From assembly GCA_964035015.1 (NCBI GenBank), contig OZ036000.1, positions 5,300,709 through 5,364,708 of the forward strand: 64,000 bases of DNA, in the 5' to 3' direction. A program made the position numbers and the translations under genes. This DNA comes from Corallium rubrum. Its lineage: Eukaryota > Cnidaria > Anthozoa > Scleralcyonacea > Coralliidae. The notes below the pieces were generated by a model. The model worked only from the letters and a program-made list of their open reading frames with translations, made no database searches and was not told where the DNA came from. Shown here piece by piece: positions 1 through 10,257 of this stretch; position 1 is the stretch's first letter, and each line of letters opens with the position of its first letter.

Positions 1-273
1 ATGCCAATTTCGGCTTTTCGCCAAAAATTTCCGTTGTTCATTTTAACACCTTGGGGGCCTGGGGCTCAGGAACGAGTCAATCCAAAACAACTACGTTTCG
101 GCTTATTGATTCACAAAAACACATATTTTTGACTGAAAAATCGAAATGTCGAGCACACACCCGTTTTCCAGTACGCACGAGAGTTCCAACTAAGAAAACA
201 GTCGGCTTAGGTTCCTGAGTCCCAGGCCCCCAAGGTGTTAAAATGAACGACGGAAATTTTTGAGAATTGGCAT
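1..273. repeat. Fold-back (long terminal inverted repeat) element
   Basis: Bases 1-73 are matched in reverse complement by 211-273, including TTAACACCTTGGGGGCCTGG and an ATGCCAATT end. The ~135-base core has no ORF of note. This is the structure of a non-autonomous fold-back MITE. The left end coincides with the window edge, so it may extend further and no target duplication can be checked. Confidence 0.75.
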
Positions 274-809
274 GTTCAGAAGCCAATATGTCAGGAACTA
301 TTTGACTAAATCAAAAACGGCAAAATAACTTATTAACTGATTTTTTCTGCTCTATTTAAATACGTTAAAACCCCACAAGTGATATAAGCACTTTAAGTGA
401 CGGAGAATCACTCACGATGGATCCAAAGACTCTCGTGAATCAAAAGGTCAAGCTCATTAGATAATCTATTTAATATAGAAAAATCCTCAAAGGACAGGGC
501 GTGACCAGTTTGCAAATGATGATCTCTAATGGCCGAAGCATGACCTTTAATTTTTTTCTCCATTCTTGTTAACACCCAAATTCAGAAGAAAAGTTTTCAA
601 ATTCAAAGGGAAGTGGCTTTTTTCTGAAATAACCCTTTCATTCGTGTTGTCGTGTGACAATTTTGTTTATTATATTCAGAGAAACACCAGACAATTTTGA
701 GCAAAGAGAACTTGTGAGATATCCTGTTCGACACGAGAAATAAATTCCATATTTCCAAGCATCTATCCATCTGTTTATTACAATATTATGAAGAAATATT
801 GACACAAAC
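274..809. other. Intron or intergenic DNA without recognised genes
   Basis: AT-rich sequence downstream (on the minus strand) of the last visible gene 3 exon. Because that exon ends in a good GT donor, this stretch is most simply the next intron of gene 3. I see no exon, RNA gene or named repeat in it. Confidence 0.4.
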
Positions 810-898
810 CTCTGTTTCTTTTTCAGGAAGTTTATAACTCTCCACTTTCACAGATTTTCCCCTTATTATTTGCTCCCTTTTGGCAACCTCTTTGGCAG
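810..898 (-). CDS. Gene 3, RRM-like module, second-half exon (B)
   Basis: Read after a phase-1 acceptor (TTTAG) this 89-nt exon encodes A-A-K-E-V-A-K-R-E-Q-I-I-R-G-K-S-V-K-V-E and a short charged linker, ending at a GTTTGT donor in phase 0. The EQII-G-K-V-V pattern is the last helix and strand of the PARP14/NMI-type RRM-like fold seen in every B exon here. It is the last exon of gene 3 inside the window; the gene continues to the left. Confidence 0.75.
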
Positions 899-1132
899 CT
901 AAATGATTCGGTAATAATTATATATGCTTGCAATATAATGATTTGATATGAATCTGTTCAATATAAAATTTGTTGTTCAGTTTTAAAGCGTACAAGTCAA
1001 AAATAGGAAACACCTGTAATTAATCAGAATAGATTTACATAATGTAATTATTAAACTAAGCTACTAGTATTTAACAACCTTATTCGTCCAACAGTTACCT
1101 GAAAATATTATCTACTAAATAATAACTGAAAA

Positions 1133-1528
1133 GCAAACAAACAAACAAGCACATACACAAACAAACAAACAAACAAACAAACAAACAAACAAACAAACAA
1201 ACAAACAAACAAACAAACAAACAAACAAACAAACAAACAAACAAACAAACAAACAAACAAACAAACAAACAAACAAACAAACAAACAAACAAACACAAAC
1301 ACAAACAAACAAACAAACAAACAAACAAACAAACAAACAAACAAACAAACAAACAAACAAACAAACAAACAAACAAACAAACAAACAAACAAACAAACAA
1401 ACAAACAAACAAACAAACAAACAAACAAACAAACAAACAAACAAACAAACAAACAAACAAACAAACAAACAAACAAACAAACAAACAAACAAACAAACAA
1501 ACAAACAAACAAACAAACAAACAAACAA
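1133..1528. repeat. (AAAC)n microsatellite
   Basis: About 396 bases of nearly pure AAAC/ACAA repeat with three small interruptions, inside a gene 3 intron. The long Cys-Leu-Phe-Val reading frames on the other strand are an artefact of the repeat. Confidence 0.98.
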
Positions 1529-1603
1529 GGGCTCTGCTCAAAACGTTAGTGTTTCGTTGCTAAAAATCTCGCCAGTCCAAAACCAGTTCTTGCTTTCCTA
1601 TAT

Positions 1604-1663
1604 AACAACAACAACAACAGCAATAACAACAACAACAACAGCAATAACAATAACAACAGCAAT

Positions 1664-1734
<71 letters not shown>
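1604..1734. repeat. (AAC)n microsatellite
   Basis: About 130 bases of AAC repeat with a few AGC/AAT interruptions at its left side, in the same gene 3 intron as the AAAC tract. Poly-Thr, poly-Leu, poly-Cys and poly-Val frames across it are not genes. Confidence 0.97.
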
Positions 1735-1958
1735 AACATACAAAGCAACAAAAGACGTAGGCATGCTGTAAACATAATTCAATCGCATTCATTTGTGGAA
1801 TTTGTGGAAATGCTACTCTTATATTTATATTTCGCAAAATAAACAATAAAAAGACTAAGATTAATACTTGTTACTTGATTTTCACCTTTTTACCAATGAT
1901 AATTGAATGAATGAATAAATAAATAAATAGAATGAATGAATTAATATATTAATCTTAC

Positions 1959-2127
1959 CTTCTGGATCTGCAAACACAATCAAAGCTTTTAGACCATCGG
2001 GTGACTGTGTCACTTCTTCAATTTCACCTCCTCCATTCTTTTTTCTTTGGAAGTGAATATGCAAAGTGTTTTTTGTTACTCCTTCCGGGATATCAGTTAC
2101 TGAAATAGTTCTTACGTCCTTTGAAAT
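1959..2127 (-). CDS. Gene 3, RRM-like module, first-half exon (A)
   Basis: A 169-nt exon between a CAATCAG acceptor and a GTAAG donor, entering in phase 0 and leaving in phase 1. It encodes TISVTDIPEGVTKNTLHIHF, then a basic QRKKNGGGEIEEV core and FADPE. This is the first half of an RRM-like domain of the PARP10/PARP14/NMI-IFI35 sort. Its partner is the B exon at 810-898. The protein context suggests nucleic-acid or protein binding in the cytoplasm or nucleus; that is family-based inference. Confidence 0.85.
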
Positions 2128-2552
2128 CTGATTGTTGGGAAGAACAATTAATAACGTCATTTAATCAGTCGTAACTTAATTCGTAACACCGTATGCTTGC
2201 AAGAGTAATTATTGTTTTTAAAGTGTCTATCTGCTGAATATAGTCTTTGAGTTATAAACTCTCAAATTTTTCCATGCATATAGCTTATATCTGTTTTTAA
2301 GGAATTAATCACTCGGTTAGAGCGCTTGATGGCTTATGCAGTTGGACAATTATACATAACAATGTATTTTAATATTAATATTATAATCCAACGGTATATG
2401 TCATCTGCCCTATATACTTGTTCCCAGTTTTATCTTATTTTGTAATGTTAGGAAGACAACTGGCACTTAATATATATTTATTTAATTTTCTGGAAATTGG
2501 TTATTCAAGTTATAAAATTTAAATTTGTTTTATCGCTAAATTTTTGACAAAC

Positions 2553-2650
2553 CTTGTTTTCTGTTACAGGTGCTTTATAGTCTTTATGACGTTTCATTGT
2601 CACAACTTTTCCTTTTATTATTTGCTCTTTGGTCGCAACTGCTCTAGCAA
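2553..2650 (-). CDS. Gene 3, RRM-like module, second-half exon (B)
   Basis: A 98-nt exon after TTTTTAG, starting in phase 1: V-A-R-A-V-A-T-K-E-Q-I-I-K-G-K-V-V, followed by the linker TMKRHKDYKAPVTENK and a GTTTGT donor in phase 0. It completes the domain begun in the exon at 3317-3533. Confidence 0.85.
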
Positions 2651-2973
2651 CTAAAAATATAATTGCATGGAAAAGTTCACATTTTATAACATCCCACAAT
2701 TGTTGGAAGCTTAAACAACAATACAGGGCGATTATCATTTTAACTTTGTGAGCTTCTTTAGAGGGTTTAAATTTATCTAATGTCATCAGAAATTCTAATC
2801 AACATATAAGCTATAGACTAAGTCTAACTTTTAATCATTAAACCATAACTGTTTGGACTTCCAAATAAAATCGTCTGGAGTTAACATAAAATGAATAGTA
2901 TATGATAAGTTGTACGTATATATGTGTACGTGGTGTGTTTGCATGCAAGTTTGGGGTAATGTATATAGCAGAC

Positions 2974-3070
2974 AGGGTTCGAACCTACAATCTTCTAATG
3001 ACCGCGGTTATACACGCTTGAGCTGAGCGTCTGTATAACAGGTCATTAGAAGGTTGCAAGTTCGAACCTT
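2974..3070. repeat. tRNA-like palindromic repeat
   Basis: A ~97-base near-perfect palindrome: the left arm from AGGGTTCGAACC to CTTCTAATGACC is matched by the right arm GGTCATTAGAAGG to GTTCGAACCTT, and even the loop (GTTATAC...GTATAAC) pairs. Each end carries the GGTTCGAACC T-loop/B-box type motif. It is probably a fold-back derived from tRNA-like SINE sequence; no cloverleaf can be drawn, so it is not a tRNA gene. Confidence 0.6.
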
Positions 3071-3316
3071 GCCTGGGGCTAAGGAATCTTTTCTGAGTAA
3101 TTGAGCTTGCTGAAGTTGCCGAAATACGAACACTGTCACTGGCCACTATAAAGGTTGACTAATATTAATTTAAGTAGCATGTTTATTAATTCGACTAAGA
3201 ACATTTAATAACTGAATGAAGATGACCATGCAGACACTAAACGCAGAAAAAACAAGGTGCAGCATAATTTGCCAAGACGAAAGTTGACAGATAACAAAAT
3301 ACCCTTGTTATTTTAC

Positions 3317-3533
3317 CTTCTGGATCTTCAAAAACAATCATAGCTTCCCGACCATCTCGTGAAAGTCTCACTTCCTCAATTTCACCACCTTCATTTCTTC
3401 TCTTTTGAAAATAAATTTGTAGACTACTTGTTGTTGCTCCATCTGGAATATCTGAAACCAAAACCGTTCTTGCTTTCTTTAAATTTTGCAGGTCCTTTTG
3501 AAGTGAAGTAGAACTAAAGTTAGTTGAGGTACG
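3317..3533 (-). CDS. Gene 3, RRM-like module, first-half exon (A)
   Basis: A 217-nt exon from a TTGTAG acceptor to a GTAAAA donor, in phase 0 and out phase 1. An N-terminal linker (RTSTNFSSTSLQKDLQNLKK) precedes ARTVLVSDIPDGATTSSLQI, then YFQKRRNEGGEIEEVRLS and IVFEDPE. One Gly of the usual GGG is Glu here (NEGG). It pairs with the exon at 2553-2650. Confidence 0.87.
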
Positions 3534-4004
3534 CTACAAGTGATTGTTAGAAACAAAAACCTAGGTGAGCAACTATTAATGACAATTAAGTTTGAAGCTA
3601 GCATTATACTGGAGAGGGATAATATTCAGTAATTTCTAAAATATCGAGCGAAAAATCATGTCGAAATCAAAGTCAGAGTTGGGAAAAGTTTTCAAACTTC
3701 TTCCTGGTATGATTTCAAGTTTTCACAACTTTCCTCAAAGTAGCAGAAATTTTTGACTTTCGTGCGCGACATTCATAAATAGCGTAATTTTCACCTAGAC
3801 TGGTTTTGCTATACTAGTGCTGAGTACGTGACTGCTAGTCTGCTACTAACTGTTGCTAACTACCTCCATGTTTTACCGTTATACCTCCAACTGTACGGAA
3901 AGGCAGATTAATTAGGTGTCTCACCGTGACTGCTGTCACTGTTGCGCATTTGTTAGTTAGTCAGTGTTTAGTAGCAAATCATTCCACCTTAATCGACATA
4001 GTCT

Positions 4005-4121
4005 TTAACCCTTTACCGGGCAGATTACCAGAGGTCTCGACTTGACGAGTAAAATCGTCTGGCGTTAGCCACAGTAAAATTAATAAATTGCCAAATGGCA
4101 ACCATGCCCAGTAAACGGTTA
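4005..4121. repeat. TTAA-ended fold-back MITE
   Basis: A ~117-base element starting TTAACCCTTTACCGGGCA and ending TGCCCAGTAAACGGTTA, so the ends are inverted repeats. It contains AAAATCGTCTGGCGTTAGCC, a motif shared with the related element beside each TRIM gene (for example 8037-8140 and 50382-50483). It lies in a gene 3 intron. Confidence 0.65.
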
Positions 4122-4499
4122 GCATCCTGCCAGAATACTAATTAGAATTTTCAGTCATAGACCTTAAACTTGTTTTATAACTTGTAATGTCTAACGTGTT
4201 TTTACTTCAAACCTTCCTCACTATATAGTAAACCTTCCTCACGGGTGGTGCTCTCATACCCACAGCTTTTTTTGGCTCCTCTGCGTGATCATGTAAGCTT
4301 ACGATCCGACTAATAACAATTCGACATTTACAGTAAACACAATTAAAACGGCACTTTTCAAACGTGAAATTTATCATAGATTTCAACCAACTTAGTTCGG
4401 AGAAAATCTCACATATATAGGTACGATAAATATTTTATAAGACATGCAGTGTGACGTTATTAACGGTGTAGAACATAATTAACACGACAACTTACAAAC

Positions 4500-4582
4500 C
4501 TGCTGGCTTGTTGACTGGTACTTCTTTACATCAACGACATTCCATTCAATACCATGTGTTCTCCTGAGCACTTTTTCTACGA
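4500..4582 (-). CDS. Gene 3, most 5' visible RRM-module exon (B)
   Basis: An 83-nt exon: V-V-E-K-V-L-R-R-T-H-G-I-E-W-N-V-V-D-V-K, then KYQSTSQQ and a GTTTGT donor. The acceptor is ACTAG and the entry phase is 1, so a preceding exon must supply the first codon base and the first half of the domain. I do not find that A partner between here and TRIM-c0. Gene 1 shows the same lack at its 5' end. Confidence 0.75.
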
Positions 4583-4704
4583 CTAGTGAATCAAATATTT
4601 TGGAAGCACTTTAGTTCTATAAGAAAGTGCTTTACTAGCATTACAAAAAATGAGGAAGTTTACAAGAGTATTAATATTATAATCCAATCTTACCAGAGCC
4701 CCAC

Positions 4705-4823
4705 TTAACCCTTTCATGCGCATTATAGTGTGGTACACTTTATCATTTTATTCTGTCTAACGCTATAGATAATTTTATTTTGGGGAGACGTTTTGGAAAG
4801 CCACGCATGCATGAAAAGGTTAA
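4705..4823. repeat. TTAA-ended fold-back MITE
   Basis: The ends TTAACCCTTTCATGCG and GCATGCATGAAAAGGTTAA are inverted repeats, over a ~119-base element. It has the same style as the element at 4005-4121. Confidence 0.6.
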
Positions 4824-5639
4824 ACCAGCTTCAGCTGAATTACTGGGCAGTGGGCAATGGGTATCTCTGGAAACATTTGGCATATAAAGAATTGATTCCA
4901 TGCAAGCAGGAATCGAGCCCACAACTTTCTGATAACCGGTGAGACTCTCTAATCATTGAGATACTAAGACTATATAGATAACAGTGGCGTAGCCAAGGGG
5001 GGGGAGGGGGGTTTCTCGTAATCTGGTATTGGGTTCTCGCAGTCTGGACCAAGCTGATGTTGATCCTTTTCTAGTTCTTCAGTTTAGCCGAGGTGAATAA
5101 AAATAAAACAAACGAATTGTTCTGATTAGTATCAGTAAATTCAGCACTCATGAGGGGAAATTAAAGGAAACTTTTACTGCTAGAATGAATTACCTTCACG
5201 ATGTTAAAAATATATTTAAGGTCCATACGTGTAGTTTACGCATATAATACGAATTTGAACGGAGCCATTGTGCCTGCACTGACCGACATTTTGGTCAGGC
5301 GCTATTTACGTGTAAGATATCACGTACAGAGCAAGAATTTGCTTGCATAACAATACAAAGGCAAAATATGAAGTTTGTCAAGGTCTAAAAGGTTCTGTTT
5401 ACACTAACGAACATTTGGATCATGTTCTTGTGTGTAGATTTCACCGTACAAATTTGACCGAAGACTTTGCTGGAACTGGCACATGTGGTTTAAAACTGTC
5501 AATGCCAGGTAATTTGAAAACCGTTTATTTTAGCCGAAGTAATTGTATATCGATATTATTGAATGAAACCTTTACGCCACGGCCCACGGGTATTATTAAT
5601 AGCATGAATTTACGATTTTATTATCTCCAAATTAAATTA

Positions 5640-5860
5640 GTGTAATGTGACCCCAGCCTTTTATCCTTCCGAGGTCGATAAATGAGCACCAGCATAATCC
5701 TGGGGTAATGTGATCAAAATTGGTCAAGGGATAGGAGTTGCGCCCTCTTAAAATTTTAATCCTTTCCTCGTGCCCCACCCCTACCCTCGGGTAGTAGCAA
5801 AAGAAAAAGGAGCATTCGTGTTGCCTCCAACTGCAGTCGACCTACTTACTTACTTCATTT
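5640..5860 (+). mobile_element. SINE-like fragment
   Basis: Contains CTTTTATCCTTCCGAGGTCG followed by ATAAATGAGCACCAG and CCTGGGGT. This block resembles the body of tRNA-derived SINEs I know from marine invertebrates. The A/B-box head is not clear, so the call rests on the central block alone. Confidence 0.45.
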
Positions 5861-6073
5861 GCAAAATACAGTTGTGTGTGATAGTATGTTCTATGTATCA
5901 TGTACCAATCTCTTAATCATACCATAGCAATCATTCTTGTACTGAGGTACATCTTGTAATAACTTTTTTATCTTCACCACATTAAATGGGCCAGTTTCTG
6001 TTTTAGTGTAATATCTGTGTTTACATGATCATTACATATTTATATAGTTTCTTCTGCAACTCAAGTAGTAGTA

Positions 6074-7348
6074 CTAGATGCATGTATGCATGCACATGTC
6101 AGCAGACATACGTACACGTTGCGTACCTATTTTTATTCTATATCCTAAATCGTGTATACCTTTGCAATCGTTGCCAGATGATGACTGCTCTAGCATCTTC
6201 TCGTATTTCTTTCCAACTATTCCATCCTCAACTCTCCCTAAATTGTTTGCCATCTCTGCAAATCTCCATACATCTACCCGGTCCCAGCTATAACAAATCG
6301 TGTCATCATTAACGGGTTTCATGTTTCTAGGACGTTCTTTCTTAAAATTTTCTGCGTTGTCTTGAATCATTTTCTGCGACGAGAGAATCTCCTCGTCATT
6401 TCCTTTCTCCAAGAGACTTGTTGAAAGCTGAACAGAGCGTTTCACGTTATCAACATAACTTCTTACTTCGCTTGTCTGGGCTTCCAGCTCGCTTCGTTTT
6501 TTACTATGAATTTTGTCGACTTCATTTAGTAGAGATCGAGTGTTTTTGTCTAATATTTGGCTAAACGTATTTAACATGTCTTGTTTTTTCTGATTGATCT
6601 CGGATTTCACAGTTTTTGCGTTGCGATCGAGCGATTGTGTTAAATTTGATATCGACTCTAACAATTGTGTGCCTTCTTGTAACTGCTGTGTGAACGTGGC
6701 ACAACTGGAAACCAAATGTTGCTTTTCTTTCTCGGCCGCTTTTGCTACTGGAAGCCAAGAATGATCAGGTTTCTCGTGGTTAAAATCCGTGCAGTCTCGA
6801 CAAATGAGCTCCTGGCATGTCTCACAATAAAACTTCAGCGTCTTCTTATGTTCTTGGCAGTGTAGCTTTCTCCTGATCTTTCTTTGATTCTCCGGTTTCG
6901 CTAACTCGTCCATCGAAAGAACCGAATGATTGACGAAGCCACGATAGCTGTTGTGAACTGTCTGACATTCGTGGCATAAAAATACTTCGCAGGTTATACA
7001 ACGACCGACTGAAGGTCCTTGGCAGTGAGTACAAAGAACAACTTTTAGTCGATTTTGAACGGCCATGACCTCCAACATATTGAAGATAAAATGGTTGGGT
7101 GTCATGTCTGCTACTTCCTCTCCGGGATTCAAAGTGAATTGTCTACGGCAGTTCGGGCAGTTGAAGTCCTTTACCTGTCGGCCAACTTCCTTTTCACGAT
7201 GGTTCTTTACGAATCTTTCCAAGCAGGACATGCAATAAGAATGAAAGCAAGGCAATGTTCGTGGATCTTTTACTGTTTCCAAACATATTGAACATTCGAG
7301 AAGGCTCTCCAGTTTACCAATCGAGACAGCTTCTAAAGAACACGCCAT
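6074..7348 (-). CDS. TRIM-c0: RING/B-box/coiled-coil E3 ligase candidate
   Basis: Single-exon ORF of 424 aa from an ATG (MACSLEAVSIG). It has a C3HC4 RING (CSIC, CFHSYC, CLERF, CPNC), then B-box1 (CTHC, CITC, CHEC), B-box2 (CQEH, CETC, CRDC) and a ~110-residue Gln/Lys/Ser-rich coiled coil. RING-bearing TRIMs transfer ubiquitin from an E2, and the coiled coil dimerises them. There is no SPRY, NHL or filamin domain. It is the most diverged of the left group (for example KPDHSW and LESISNLTQ), and its last ~25 residues differ from all other copies after CKGI-DL. It sits 3' of the chimeric macro ORF c1 and 5' of gene 3. Confidence 0.9.
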   Translation of the reverse strand: MACSLEAVSIGKLESLLECSICLETVKDPRTLPCFHSYCMSCLERFVKNHREKEVGRQVKDFNCPNCRRQFTLNPGEEVADMTPNHFIFNMLEVMAVQNRLKVVLCTHCQGPSVGRCITCEVFLCHECQTVHNSYRGFVNHSVLSMDELAKPENQRKIRRKLHCQEHKKTLKFYCETCQELICRDCTDFNHEKPDHSWLPVAKAAEKEKQHLVSSCATFTQQLQEGTQLLESISNLTQSLDRNAKTVKSEINQKKQDMLNTFSQILDKNTRSLLNEVDKIHSKKRSELEAQTSEVRSYVDNVKRSVQLSTSLLEKGNDEEILSSQKMIQDNAENFKKERPRNMKPVNDDTICYSWDRVDVWRFAEMANNLGRVEDGIVGKKYEKMLEQSSSGNDCKGIHDLGYRIKIGTQRVRMSADMCMHTCI

Positions 7349-8159
7349 TCGAAACGATACTATTCTGAATCGGGATTTTAAGATGCTATTTACTATATAT
7401 AACTATACTGACATAGAAGAGTACGCTAATAATGCTATATACAGTCTGAAATGAACGCCTTCGTTGTACAAGGCTTCCGCTGTTGCTATAAATGAACTTT
7501 TATCACGTGCTCAATTGTTTGCATAGGCATATATGTTACAATAATGATTTCAGACAATCATTGTCATGAATGATTTACACATTGACATTGTAAACCATTT
7601 TTTGCTCGAGAAACCTAAATGCCAAAGTAACAGTTTATAACATATTAGCAAAGTCAGTAAACCTAGCTTAGTATAAGAGACTTATCGGCTATTACACGGT
7701 TTGCTTCGTAATCATGATCTGATGAAATGATTATAATAGCTAATCTTTTCTTGGAAGATAGATTCCTGGTACTAACTAGGAATTAAGGATGGTTTCCGTT
7801 TGTATAAATTACATTTAATTATTAATTTATCACGTGCCTATTGTTTTTATCGACTTGCAGATCATTGCAGTAATAACTTCCAGACAAACATATTCCAAAA
7901 CTCTGATAGACAACATGTTGGAAAAGCTAAAGAATGCATATCTGGTTAAACAATTTTGATAGATAGTTTATACTTGGAAAATAAATTATTTGTATTAATA
8001 GTTTAAAAGTATATCCATTTAGATATACTGAAAATACGTTAAGGCATCTTTGTCCAGCGTTTTTCTAGAGGTGAATACAATTGTCTGGTGTTAACCAGAA
8101 TAAAATACTAAATATCTATACGGACCGGAACGAGTTAAATTTTTTTTCTGTAAAAAAGT
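7349..8159. other. Upstream flank of TRIM-c0
   Basis: No ORF. The flank is shared with the other TRIM copies and contains two CACGTG E-box-like sites (near 7,504 and 7,832), each set in a similar sequence (TTTATCACGTGC...ATTGTTT). At 8037-8140 lies a TTAAGGCATCTTTGTCC...AACGAGTTAA repeat related to the TTAA-ended MITEs. The promoter is presumably here, but I cannot place a TATA box or start site. Confidence 0.4.
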
Positions 8160-8733
8160 AGAAGGAAGGAAGGAAGGAAGGAAGGAAGGAAGGAAGGAAG
8201 GAAGGAAGGAAGGAAGGAAGGAAGGAAGGAAGGAAGGAAGGAAGGAAGGAAGGAGGGAGGGAGGGAGGGAGGGAGGGAGGGAGGGAGGGAGGGAGGGAGG
8301 GAGGGAGGGAGGGAGGGAGGGAGGGAGGGAGGGAGGGAGGGAAGGGAGGGAAGGGAGGGAAGGGAGGGAAGGGAGGGAAGGGAGGGAAGGGAGGGAAGGG
8401 AGGGAAGGGAGGGAAGGGAGGGAAGGGAGGGAAGGGAGGGAAGGGAGGGAAGGGAGGGAAGGGAGGAAGGAGGGAGGGAGGGAGGGAGGGAGGGAGGGAG
8501 GGAGGGAGGGAAGGAGGAAGGAAGGAAGGAGGGAAGCGAGGGAGCGAGGGAGGGAGCGAGGGAGGGAGCGAGGGAGGGAGCGAGGGAGGGAGCGTGGGAG
8601 CGAGGGAGCGAGGGAGGAGGGAGGGAGGGAGGGAGGGAGGGAGGGAGGGAGGGAGGGAGGGAGGGAGGGAGGAAGGAAGGAAGGAAGGAAGGAAGGAAGG
8701 AGGGAAGGAAAGAAAGAAGGAAGGAAGGAAGGA
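8160..8733. repeat. Polypurine microsatellite (GGAA/GGGA/GGGAAGGGA)n
   Basis: Roughly 574 bases almost purely of A and G on the plus strand, passing through blocks of GGAA, GGGA, AAGGGAGGG and GGGAGCGA. The equivalent position beside TRIM-c1, c2 and c3 holds (AAGC)n, and beside TRIM-4 holds no repeat. Such tracts can form triplex DNA. Confidence 0.97.
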
Positions 8734-9018
8734 GTAAACTGCCGAGACTTTTAGTAACGAAATACTGACGTTTGAAACATCACTTTTTCGCTGCTAAAAA
8801 TTTTGGCAGTTTAATACCTCTCTTGAAATAGGACTAAACACAAAATTTGATATGTAGAGCTTACCTATTCTTTTTTTACTTTGTCTGAATTAAATTAAAT
8901 AGGATTGTTGATTGGAGATTTTACATATTTAGGATTTCTGGAGGAATTCCAGCCTTCTGAGAAGACTTGTAATACATCTTCCTTTTCTAAAATTTCATTT
9001 TCGCGCACTTTTTCGCTG

Positions 9019-9119
9019 TTAAAGTTGACCGAAGTGACGTCCACGCAGGCATTTGTCTATATATAAGATTAAAAACACTTTACAGATTCCTGCGTATACG
9101 TCACTTCTGTCAACTTTAA
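9019..9119. repeat. Fold-back repeat beside TRIM genes
   Basis: TTAAAGTTGACCGAAGTGACG at the left is matched by the reverse complement of CGTCACTTCTGTCAACTTTAA at the right. Its twin lies at 51210-51310. In the ~6.6-kb units the right arm is partly deleted. Confidence 0.7.
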
Positions 9120-9269
9120 AGCCGGTTTTCCACAAGGCGATTTTTTTCGCGCGAAGCGACTTTCTTTTGTTCGTTTTCAATAGATTACTGATTAGTTCCA
9201 GCTGAGAGCTCATGAGACGAAAGAAAAAGTCGCTTCGCGAGAAAAAAGTCGCCAAGTGGAAAACCGGCT
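9120..9269. mobile_element. MITE with AGCCGG ends
   Basis: A 150-base element with long imperfect inverted ends: AGCCGGTTTTCCACAAGGCG against its complement, plus internal pairing of GCGAAGCGACTTTC. The twin at 51311-51464 is flanked by TAA on both sides, which would fit a PIF/Harbinger-type 3-bp target duplication, although TTAA is also possible. Copies sit in every TRIM-macro interval. Confidence 0.7.
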
Positions 9270-9857
9270 GAACAGTGCAAAAGTCCATGAAGATGAAATT
9301 TTAGAAAAGGAAGATATATTACAAATCCACTATATCTTTTTTTCTTCCTTTGGCGAGTAAAATCGTCATACGTTATTCTCTGTGTGAAGTAATAAAAGTC
9401 TACTATTGCATGCAGTGAAAGAGATGTACACGTCATGATTGCTGCTTATTTCTACTGTTATACACGTACTTAAAGCCACTATTTAATTTATGTTTGAGCT
9501 TCTACATTTATAATCTGGCGTTTATACTTCGAACAACCTAACCCACATCGCAAGTTAATAACAAAATTAACATGTGCTGATTTTTACTATTTTCACTGTT
9601 TCATCTACATAAGTTACATTGAAAGTAATTTTTAAAGTTATTTATGAACTTGTATATTTATAACCAACACTACAATGTCTTCAACCGGTTCTCTAATTAA
9701 GCTAGATAAATTTGATATATAGATACGTTTACGACGATACGATAATTGGGCATTTATACCACTTGTTCAAACATCACCTACATCTAAAGTTATTATGCTG
9801 TTTAATTATGAAATTAACATGTGAATTTAAAATAATCGTATCATCATTAAACAGGCT
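9270..9857. other. Intergenic DNA between TRIM-c0 and macro ORF c1
   Basis: AT-rich, conserved with the other intervals (16-16.5, 22.6-23.1, 29.2-29.7 and 51.5-52.6 kb), with no convincing ORF. Small open frames here are not supported by any recognised domain. Confidence 0.5.
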
Positions 9858-10257
9858 TAGCCTCCTCCGCAGGCAACTCTGTGTCTTCCCAGATGCGTGA
9901 GCTGATTTATCCGAGCATTATTTATAGCTAACTGACAATTATAATTCAGATATAGGCGACTGTATCTGGGAAATGGGGAATTGTGGGGCCAAATATATAG
10001 GATTTGAGAAGGGATTGGATATTCGGTATTCATTTTCGATATTCGGCAGGCAAATCCTCCCTTATTTATTTTTTCATTCCCTCCTTCGTCTCCAGACTTC
10101 GCTCTGCCATATGATCACAATATAGACACAGGTACCTATGCCAGCTCGTGTCAGATCAGTAATGTCAGCTAGCTAGCAGAGTCAGTTAATAAATATTATG
10201 CTCGGATAAATCCGGCTCACACATCTGGGAAGACACAGTTGCCTGCAGAGGAGGCTA
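9858..10257. mobile_element. Fold-back MITE (TAGCCTCCTC ends), ~400 bp
   Basis: The left end TAGCCTCCTCCGCAGGCAAC is mirrored by the right end (TTGCCTGCAGAGGAGGCTA), and pairing continues through TGTGTCTTCCCAGATG and TTTATCCGAGCAT. Copies at 16493-16833, 23085-23425, 29705-30045 and 52617-53017 hold the same position downstream of each macro exon, so insertion predates the duplications. Those in the ~6.6-kb units share a ~60-base internal deletion. Confidence 0.75.

Larger units (their letters stand above)
4583..6073. other. 5' flank of gene 3, repeats only
   Basis: No clear coding exon. It holds a TTAA-ended fold-back (4705-4823), a CAGTGGCGTAGCC transposon-end-like motif at about 4984, and a SINE-like stretch at 5640-5860. 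At 5193-5225 the minus strand reads ATG then DLKYIFNIVK up to a GTAATT donor, and a matching block occurs near 12,100. It could be a small first exon, but its phase 0 does not fit the exon at 4582, so I leave it as a possibility. Confidence 0.4.

Noticed and set aside
1095-1541. Long Cys-Leu-Phe-Val open frames
   Set aside because: They come from translation of the (AAAC)n tract in all frames; no gene.
2300-2350. A tRNA gene suggested by ACTCGGTTAGAGCGCTTG
   Set aside because: An A-box-like string only; no B-box or cloverleaf follows at the right distance.
6078-7291. Plus-strand ORFs overlapping the TRIM genes
   Set aside because: Antisense shadows repeated at every TRIM copy, without domains.
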